From CAJBLF01 sp964463255 (GTDB lineage: Bacteria > Patescibacteriota > Gracilibacteria > Absconditabacterales > Absconditicoccaceae), in assembly GCA_964463255.1 (NCBI GenBank), contig CAYXBC010000020.1, positions 1-8,215 on the forward strand: a stretch of DNA of 8,215 nucleotides. Reading direction: 5' to 3'. Below are positions 1 through 5,497 of this stretch, one piece after another (positions within the stretch are counted from its first letter, which is position 1; each line of letters opens with the position of its first letter). The position numbers were made by a program, and so were the translations under genes. Below the pieces are notes generated by a model. That model was not told the origin of the DNA, made no database searches, and was given only the letters and a program-made list of their open reading frames with translations.

Positions 1-48
1 ACTCGACTCCGTCCCACCTACGGCGGGTCACACTTCGTCTCGTTCCAG
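1..48. other. GC-rich, hairpin-capable segment at the left edge (unassigned)
   Basis: This stretch is clearly richer in G+C than the AT-rich remainder. Bases 13-18 (CCCACC) can pair with 22-27 (GGCGGG) around a 3-nt loop with one A/C mismatch. The octamer ACTYCGTC occurs at 6-13 and again at 32-39. It could be the end of a dispersed repeat, part of a structured RNA, or the edge of a neighbouring gene; the window edge prevents a decision. It does not fold as a tRNA by eye. The rest up to 183 (49-183) is AT-rich and contains no gene, RNA or repeat that I can support. Confidence 0.3.
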
Positions 49-185
49 TTAATTGTTCCCTCTATGCATTAATTACTATCTCGTGGCGTGCATCTGGCAT
101 GTGTGATAGAGCTATTTTTATCTTATGATTATAAAAAATCAGTAGATACATACTTAACCACATATTGTCTTCTATGCCTACATAT

Positions 186-215
186 AAAAAAAAAGACGAA
201 TACTCTTCGTCCTTT
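186..215 (-). terminator. Rho-independent terminator after nusB
   Basis: On the minus strand a 10-bp stem, arms at 206-215 and 191-200 with one G-T wobble, closes a 5-nt loop (201-205). Its core is GACGAA/TTCGTC. The stem runs straight into a run of nine T on the minus strand (186-194). It begins about 20 nt after the nusB stop codon, so it marks the 3' end of the rpoB-rpoC-rpmA-rpmF-nusB transcript. The stem could also act weakly on the plus strand, where only a short T-rich stretch follows. Confidence 0.85.
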
Positions 216-235
216 ATTTCTTCTTGATGCTATGT

Positions 236-799
236 TTATTTGCTGGTGTTTGCTTGCTCGCTTGCTGCTATAATCTTGTGCATGATACCGTTGAGTAATT
301 TTGGTGCACCCTCATCGGAGTATCTCTTGGCAATCTCTATCATCTCATTGAGCATCACTTCCTTGGGGGTATCAAGTTCTTTCCATTCGGTGTAGCCGAG
401 AAGGAATATCGCTTGATCCAAGGGATCCATCTGCGTATAGGTAAATGTAATCGCATAGGTATCTACTTTTTCCTGGATCTCTTTGAGATATTTTATGAAG
501 CTTGTCCCTACTTTTGCGATGTAATCGAAATCTATATCTTCAAGCTTCCGCTCGTCAAAGAAACAGTCTACGAACTCTTTAAAATCTTCTGGCGTGTAGA
601 GTCTCTCATATACACTTATCTGCTCCTTCATCTTCTTTTTCTCATCATCATACATCCCTTCATCGGTCTTGAATATATAGTCGATAAATAGCGATTCTGT
701 GATGATCTTGTCCTGTTGGAGCAAATTAACAAAAAAACAATGCTGATACAAATAGGAAAGTACTATTTTTCTCGCATTGATTCTCGCTCTTATGTTCAT
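236..799 (-). CDS. nusB: Transcription antitermination factor NusB
   Basis: 187-aa protein of the NusB family, the all-helical RNA-binding protein that, with NusE (S10), binds boxA RNA and supports antitermination of rRNA operons. The N-terminus (about residues 4-18) carries the family's basic R-x-x-x-x-A-R helix followed by SYLYQ. The strongest match is the C-terminal block, residues 135-177: GYTEW, then TPKEVMLNEMIEIAKRYSDE, then a KLLNGIMHKI helix. It is about 45 residues longer than the E. coli protein; the extra length is a charged, Lys/Glu-rich stretch between the first helix and the core (about residues 30-75). The start is the ATG at 797-799, immediately before the conserved basic helix; only a weak Shine-Dalgarno is visible. 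It contains no UGA and ends in TAA. Last gene of the operon, 71 nt after rpmF. Seen: motifs and length; function is by family. Confidence 0.9.
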   Translation of the reverse strand: MNIRARINARKIVLSYLYQHCFFVNLLQQDKIITESLFIDYIFKTDEGMYDDEKKKMKEQISVYERLYTPEDFKEFVDCFFDERKLEDIDFDYIAKVGTSFIKYLKEIQEKVDTYAITFTYTQMDPLDQAIFLLGYTEWKELDTPKEVMLNEMIEIAKRYSDEGAPKLLNGIMHKIIAASEQANTSK

Positions 800-838
800 G
801 AGTTTTGATAGAAGGAACTAAAGATCGAACTTCTCCGT

Positions 839-870
839 GATATTCTTGAAATGTGAACATATGAAATATC
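839..870 (-). other. Weak inverted repeat in the rpmF-nusB spacer
   Basis: GATATT and AATATC form a 6-bp stem (839-844 with 865-870) around a 20-nt loop, starting directly after the rpmF stop codon. It is AT-rich and has no T-tract, so it is not a terminator. It may be chance; it is listed because the two longer spacers upstream hold much better hairpins. Confidence 0.2.
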
Positions 871-1101
871 CTATGCTTCTATTACTTTGTCTTTGGATTT
901 GCTCTTGATGGTCAATACTTGTTTACCTTTGTAATATCCACAAACAGGACATACTCTATGCGATAATTTCTTAGCACCACAATTTTTGCATGTAGAAATC
1001 TTGTGAGCATCCAACATTCTAGTGATATTTATTCTTTCCCATGTAGAATGTCTTTGGCGACCTTTTGCCTGGGAAATCTTTTTTTTTGGTCCGATTGTCA
1101 T
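871..1101 (-). CDS. rpmF: Large-subunit ribosomal protein bL32, zinc-ribbon form
   Basis: 76-aa protein. The N-terminal half is the basic tail typical of bL32 (GPKKKISQAKGRQRHSTW), which threads into 23S rRNA. The second half is a zinc ribbon with two CxxC pairs, C38/C41 and C51/C54 (STCKNC and RVCPVCGYYKG). It ends with a short Lys-rich tail and a TAG stop. I chose the ATG at 1099-1101. The frame stays open upstream to an ATG at 1147-1149, but the added 16 residues (MCRLIAY...) look unlike any bL32 and are encoded by the octamer repeat array, so that start is unlikely. No convincing Shine-Dalgarno precedes the chosen ATG, so initiation may depend on the structured or leader-like upstream sequence. 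No UGA codon. It lies between rpmA and nusB. The presence of all four Cys argues for the zinc-dependent (C+) paralogue. Confidence 0.92.
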   Translation of the reverse strand: MTIGPKKKISQAKGRQRHSTWERINITRMLDAHKISTCKNCGAKKLSHRVCPVCGYYKGKQVLTIKSKSKDKVIEA

Positions 1102-1103
1102 TA

Positions 1104-1184
1104 CGCTAACGATGAAACGATAAAACGAATAAGCGATCAAACGACACATCGATAAAGGCTTTTTAGCGTTTCATCGTTTGGTCG
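1104..1184. repeat. Degenerate 8-bp tandem array with inverted second half, rpmA-rpmF spacer
   Basis: On the plus strand, CG dinucleotides fall at 1110, 1118, 1126, 1134, 1142 and 1150, exactly 8 nt apart. After a gap they continue at 1167, 1175 and 1183. The first six units (1110-1157) follow a consensus near CGATAAAA, preceded by a 6-nt partial copy (1104-1109). After 3 nt (1158-1160), three units (1161-1184) follow the reverse complement, TTTTATCG. The inversion gives a perfect 12-bp pairing between 1108-1119 and 1167-1178, so the transcript can form a large hairpin just before the rpmF start codon. Function unknown: candidates are a repeated protein-binding site, a translational control element of rpmF, or a decayed minisatellite. 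Confidence 0.75.
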
Positions 1185-1197
1185 TTTACTCCATGTA

Positions 1198-1470
1198 TTA
1201 TTTGATATCTACGATAGTTTTGAGATATTTTCTTCCATCGAATCTACCGATTTTCTTTTTGCTGAAAACCACGGTTCCATCGATCTTTGCGTGAACGGAA
1301 AAATCACTTCCTAGATAGGTATTCCTTCCGCATTCGTATTCTGATCATTTCTGTCTTATGATGATATTTCCTGCGACAGCTTTTTGTCCTCAAAATACTT
1401 TGACGCCTCTATACTTCGGTTTGGAATCTCTGAGGTTTTTTGCCGATCCACCCGCCTTTTTGTGTGCCAT
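1198..1470 (-). CDS. rpmA: Large-subunit ribosomal protein bL27
   Basis: 90-aa protein (E. coli: 85). It opens with the hallmark MAHKKAGGSAKNLRDS, whose flexible N-terminus reaches the peptidyl-transferase centre and contacts tRNA ends. GVKVFGGQKAVAGNIIIRQKG then matches the family core, followed by the beta-barrel ending in KKIGRFDGRKYL. Glycines 27 and 42 are encoded by UGA. Both are family-conserved glycines (RFGG and RQRG in E. coli), so the gene is intact only under code 25. There is no N-terminal extension of the kind that Firmicutes cleave. It starts at the ATG at 1468-1470 and ends in TAA; only a weak AGAG purine run lies upstream. It sits 96 nt after rpoC, a position unlike the common rplU-rpmA pairing, with no rplU gene beside it in this window. 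Confidence 0.95.
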
Positions 1471-1513
1471 TTGTAATTCTCTAACTATTAAAAAATGTTC
1501 TCTTGAATTTTGT

Positions 1514-1552
1514 AGGCTTGTATATAGTGATTCCCACACTATTTTCAAGCCT
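1514..1552 (-). other. Long imperfect hairpin in the rpoC-rpmA spacer
   Basis: Arms at 1514-1529 and 1537-1552 pair at 14 of 16 positions (AGGCTTG with CAAGCCT outside, ATAGTG with CACTAT inside, two A/A mismatches between) around a 7-nt loop. It lies 14 nt after the rpoC stop and 43 nt before the rpmA start. No T-tract follows on the minus strand, so it is not a standard terminator. It could be an RNA-processing site, a 3'-end stabiliser for rpoC mRNA, a ribosomal-protein leader, or a DNA operator. Confidence 0.55.
1521..1548 (-). promoter_or_regulatory. Possible internal promoter for rpmA-rpmF-nusB
   Basis: On the minus strand TTGAAA (1543-1548) is followed after 16 nt by TATATA (1521-1526), a fair -35 and a mediocre -10 for a housekeeping sigma factor. 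Transcription would begin near 1514, about 44 nt before the rpmA ATG. Both boxes lie inside the hairpin listed at 1514-1552, so the palindrome might be an operator. In AT-rich DNA such matches arise by chance, hence the low confidence. Confidence 0.22.
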
Positions 1553-1566
1553 TACTTTCTTATTGT

Positions 1567-4500
1567 TTATTGTTGGATATCTATCCCATGATCTTTCCTA
1601 TATATCTCACCGACTGGCAAAAGCCTTCAGATGATAACGTTGGATTTAAGATCGGAGAGTTTATCGATAGATCACTTCAATGATGATGCAACCATCACTC
1701 TAATCGTCTCTTGAAATGATGCTGCAGATAGCCATGAATCTGTCTCTTTGGCGATATTCGTCAATCCGAGTGCCAATCTCTTTCCTTTGGCTGGTTTCTT
1801 TCCTTCTGCTTCGAGTGCTTCGTTGACCTTGATGAATTCCTCGTATTTGATGTAGGTCCCTGGTATGAAACTACTGTTTCCAGAATCCTCGATGAATACT
1901 TTTGAGAATAATTGTTTCACTACCACTTCGATATGTTTATCATTGATATCTTGTCCTTGAGATCCATATACTTTCTTGATTTCTCTGATGATATACTTCT
2001 GTGCTTCGAGATCACCTACGATATTTTTGTATTCCTTGATAGCCAATGAACCGTTGGTAAGAATTTCTCCCTTAAATACTTCTTCACCCTCCTTTTTGAT
2101 TGGATTGAGTCCGGTCATGGGTTTGATATATTCTTCCTGGATACCTAGGATAATATGATCCGCTTTGATTTCCAAGACCTTTCCTCATTCTTTGACCTTG
2201 AGTTTGCTCTTGCCTTTGGATGCATATATTCATCATTTTTTCACTTCCTCACCTTTCTTGACATCAACTTTATATCCTGCCTTGAGCAAGCAAGTCTTCT
2301 TCTGATACTCGGAAACTACTCTGATATATCTGGTCTTGTTGGCTTCATAGAATGATACCTTTCCATCGAATGGAGCGATGATCGCTGGTGTTTTTGGATC
2401 TCTCACTTCAAACAATTGTTTTACTCTATCGATACCCAATGTTGTAGCGTCTCCTCATTTTGCTACTCATCCTTCATGGAATGTACTCAACGTCAGCTGT
2501 GTCGATGGTTCACCGATGGATTGTGCAGCTATGATACCTACTGGCACTCCTATCTCTACTATTCTTCTCGTAGAAAGATCTGTTCCATAACATTTCTGAC
2601 AAATTCCGCTGATACTATGACATACCAATGGTGTCCTGACTTTTACTTCGTCTACCTCCATATCTTGGATCAATTGAACATTTTCCTTATCCAAGAGATC
2701 ATCCTTGCCGAGAATGATATTTTTCTTTTTATCAAGGATATCATCAGCGAGAACTCTTCATGCAATCAATGTATAGAAATTATCTCCTCTGAGTTCTACT
2801 TCCTGTTTGGAATATACAACATATTTTTCCGTTCAACAATCATTTTCTCTGATAATCACTTCCTGTGATGCATCACATAATTTTCTTGTAAGGTATCCTG
2901 ATTCCGCTGTCCTCAATGCCGTATCCGCTTTTCCTTTTCTTCATGCATGTGCTGAGATGAAGTATTCGATAGGTCTGAGTCCTTCGACGAATGAATTCTT
3001 GATAGGAAGTTCGATAATCTCTCCCTGTGGATTGACTACTAGACCTTTCATACCTGCAATCTGTGTCATATGTGTCTGTGATCATCTTGCTCATGAATCT
3101 ACCATGGTATAGAGATCCTGTCCAGGAGTAGTTATTCCTTTGAGGCTCTCCTCTATCCTCTTTTTAATATCCGTCCATATCTTGATGATAAACCTATGTT
3201 TCTCTTCTTCAGAAAAGAATCATTTGAAGAAATATTTATAGACTTCATTTGCTTTGTTATCTCCATTTTTCAATTCTTCTTCTTTTTCTTTCGGCACTTT
3301 CATATCAAGAATATTTACTGATGTCGCTCATAATGTCGCATATTTGAATCCTAAATCTTTGATATCATCAGCTACATATACTGTCTGCTGCATACCGCAT
3401 TCATCGAAGATCCTACTGAGCAATTTCTTGATGTCTTTATTTTTGAGTTTTGAATTTATGAATCTAATCTTTTCTGGCAATACGGAATTGAAAATAACTC
3501 TTCCTACCATCGTCTCAATCGGCTGACTGTTGTAATTTAGGATGATTTTGTCTTTGACCAAAATTTCTCCATTGGTATAGCTTTCAAGCACTTTATCCAT
3601 AGTTGGGAAAATACCTGTTACGGGTTTTTTCTTCCATTCTTCCTCACTCTGATACTTTGGAGTCCTAGGATCATAGAAATCGGTAAGATAATATACTCCG
3701 AGCACCATATCCTGAGAATGTGCAATAGTCGGTTCTCACGATCCTGGTTTCAAGATATTTTTGTCTGCAGCGATTAGCTCCCTTGCTTCTCTTTGTGCTT
3801 CGTCTGAAATAGGCAAGTGGATAGCCATCTGATCTCCATCAAAATCGGCGTTGAATGAAGGACACACCAATGGATGGATCCTTATCGTCTTTCCTGGCAT
3901 CAAAATAATTTTGAACGCTTCGATAGAAAGTCTATGTAATGTTGGTGCACGATTTAATAGCACCCGTTTGTCCTTTATCACTTCTTCAAGAAATTTCAAT
4001 GCTAATGGTGATTCTTCCTTGATAAGTTTTTCTGCTTGTTTAGGGGTATATACGATCTTTTTTTCAATTAATTTTCCGATAATGAACGGCGTAAACATTT
4101 TGACTGCGATATAGATTGGCAATCCACATTCGTCAAGTTTAAGCTGAGGTCCAACGGTAATGATAGACCTACCTGAATAATCCACTCTCTTTCCGAGCAA
4201 GTTCTTTCTGAATATTCCTTCTTTACCAGAAAGCATATCGGAAAGCGATTTGAATACTTTGATACCTGCACCACTACCTCCTGATGCACCAGCTTTTTCT
4301 CCTACAAGAAGATTATTGACTGACTCCTGGAGCAATCTGATCTCGTTTTTTTTGACGACATCCGGCATCCCTACTTGGATCATTTTCTTTAATCTTATAT
4401 TTCTCATCAGTACACGTCTGTAGAACAGATTAACATCCGATGATGCAAATTTTCCTCCTTCGAGCTGGACTACCGGTCTTAGATCAGGTGGTATCACGGG

Positions 4501-5388
4501 TAGTTTTCTAATTACCATATTTTCAGGTTTGACTCATGACACATGGAGATTGATGAGCAGTTTTATCAATGAAATAAGTTTTTTTCTCTGCTCTTCGGAT
4601 TTTGTGTTCTTGAAAATCTGAATATTTTTTTTGATATCCTTCTCTACATCTATCGTTTGTAATAATTTCAAGATAGCTTCAGGTCATGATTGGAAGACAA
4701 TAAGATGAGCAAATCTTGCAAAAATATTTCTAAAATCATTTTCGAAAATAGTGGAACCGACCTCCAGATCAGCGATGATGGATTTTATTCTGTTGAATTC
4801 CTTATCCAAGGATTCCGTATTATCATTGAATAATTTTTCCAATTCTTTGATCTTCTTTGGGTTTCCTTTCTCTTTTTCTAGCTCCGATTTGTAGAGTTGT
4901 TCAAGTTCTTTAATCTTGTTGTCGAAATCTTCCTTGATCTTCTCTTTTATCTTCTTCTCAAAATCTTTGTCCACTTTCTGGACCATGATATATTTTACAA
5001 AACTCAAAATCTTGTCGATCTCATTTGATGAGATACCGAGCAATTGATTGACTCATCCTGACGGACTGGATTTGTATCGGATATGAAGCAATGGAACAGC
5101 TAATTCGATGTGTCCCATCCTTGATCTTCTGACTCTGGATGTCGTGACTTCTACACCACATCTTTCACATACGATCCCCTTATATCTCACTCACTTATAT
5201 TTTCCGCAGCTGCATTCATAATTTTTTACAGGTCAAAAAATGGATTCGCAAAATAATCCTCCTTGTTTTGGCTTCCCCGTTCTATAATTGACTGTATCAG
5301 GGTTATCCACTACTCCATGCGACCATTTCTCTATATCCTCCACAGAAGCGAGTCTTACAATTAATCCCTCGAATTTTGTTTTGTTCAT
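1567..5388 (-). CDS. rpoC: DNA-directed RNA polymerase subunit beta' (complete, code 25)
   Basis: 1273-aa subunit forming the clamp and catalytic centre of RNA polymerase, continuous in one frame with 20 UGA codons read as Gly. In order: N-terminal zinc finger C59, C61, C74, C77; a charged coiled-coil insertion (about 138-206) like that in mycobacterial beta'; the PVIPPDLRPVVQL block; GKRVDYSGRS; the catalytic NADFDGDQ with Mg-binding D515, D517, D519 (3829-3852); KPGSGEPTIAHSQDMVLG; the VDSGARGS motif, both of whose glycines are UGA; the bridge helix beginning HAGRKGKADTALRTAESGYL (G816 is UGA); the second zinc site C851, C923, C930, C933; the trigger loop ending TLSTFHEGG (H971); and a C-terminus with LKSNVIIGRLLPVGE. 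Start ATG 5386-5388 with a good Shine-Dalgarno; stop TAA at 1567-1569. Unusual: Ser968 in the trigger loop where bacteria normally have Arg. It lies 109 nt downstream of rpoB. Confidence 0.98.
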
Positions 5389-5395
5389 ACCACTT

Positions 5396-5400
5396 CCCTC
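5396..5400 (-). promoter_or_regulatory. Shine-Dalgarno site of rpoC
   Basis: GAGGG on the minus strand lies 7 nt before the ATG at 5386-5388 and is the clearest ribosome binding site in the window. It supports the chosen rpoC start, which also coincides with the beginning of the conserved N-terminal FEGLIVRLASVEDI block. The other gene starts here lack a comparably strong site. Confidence 0.7.
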
Positions 5401-5441
5401 AGTAAGAAAATAAATGCATTGAATACTGTACTCTGGGGTTT

Positions 5442-5491
5442 GGATTTTGGGACACGGAACTTGGTATCTGTTCCTTTTTGTCCCAGAATCC
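5442..5491 (-). other. Long imperfect hairpin in the rpoB-rpoC spacer
   Basis: Three stacked stems pair: 5442-5446 with 5487-5491 (GGATT/AATCC), 5448-5453 with 5480-5485 (TGGGAC/GTCCCA), and 5456-5460 with 5470-5474 (GGAAC/GTTCC). They are separated by a 1x1 mismatch and a 2x5 internal loop, with a 9-nt apical loop. The structure starts 3 nt after the TAA-TAG tandem stop of rpoB and leaves about 53 nt before the rpoC ATG. There is no T-tract. A processing or stability element that sets beta/beta' mRNA levels is plausible, as is partial attenuation; this is inference from shape and position. Confidence 0.6.
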
Positions 5492-5497
5492 TATCTA

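Noticed and set aside
115..137. TTTTTAT/ATAAAAA inverted repeat left of the terminator
   Set aside because: Seven A-T pairs around a 9-nt loop are expected by chance in such AT-rich DNA and no gene end is nearby on the plus strand.
88..273. 61-codon plus-strand open frame starting MHLACVIELF
   Set aside because: No Shine-Dalgarno, no recognisable family, low-complexity AT-driven composition. It runs through the nusB terminator and into the nusB 3' end on the opposite strand.
1099..1149. N-terminally extended rpmF start adding MCRLIAYSFYRFIVSV
   Set aside because: The extension is translated from the octamer repeat array and has no counterpart in bL32, whose basic tail begins at the downstream ATG.
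1358..1591. Plus-strand open frame of 77 codons opposite rpmA
   Set aside because: It is antisense to a clear bL27 gene and shows no family features.
4771..4977. Lys/Glu-rich coiled-coil insertion in beta' as a novel domain
   Set aside because: A charged helical insertion at the same place is known in actinobacterial beta' (for example Mycobacterium), so it is variable but not new.
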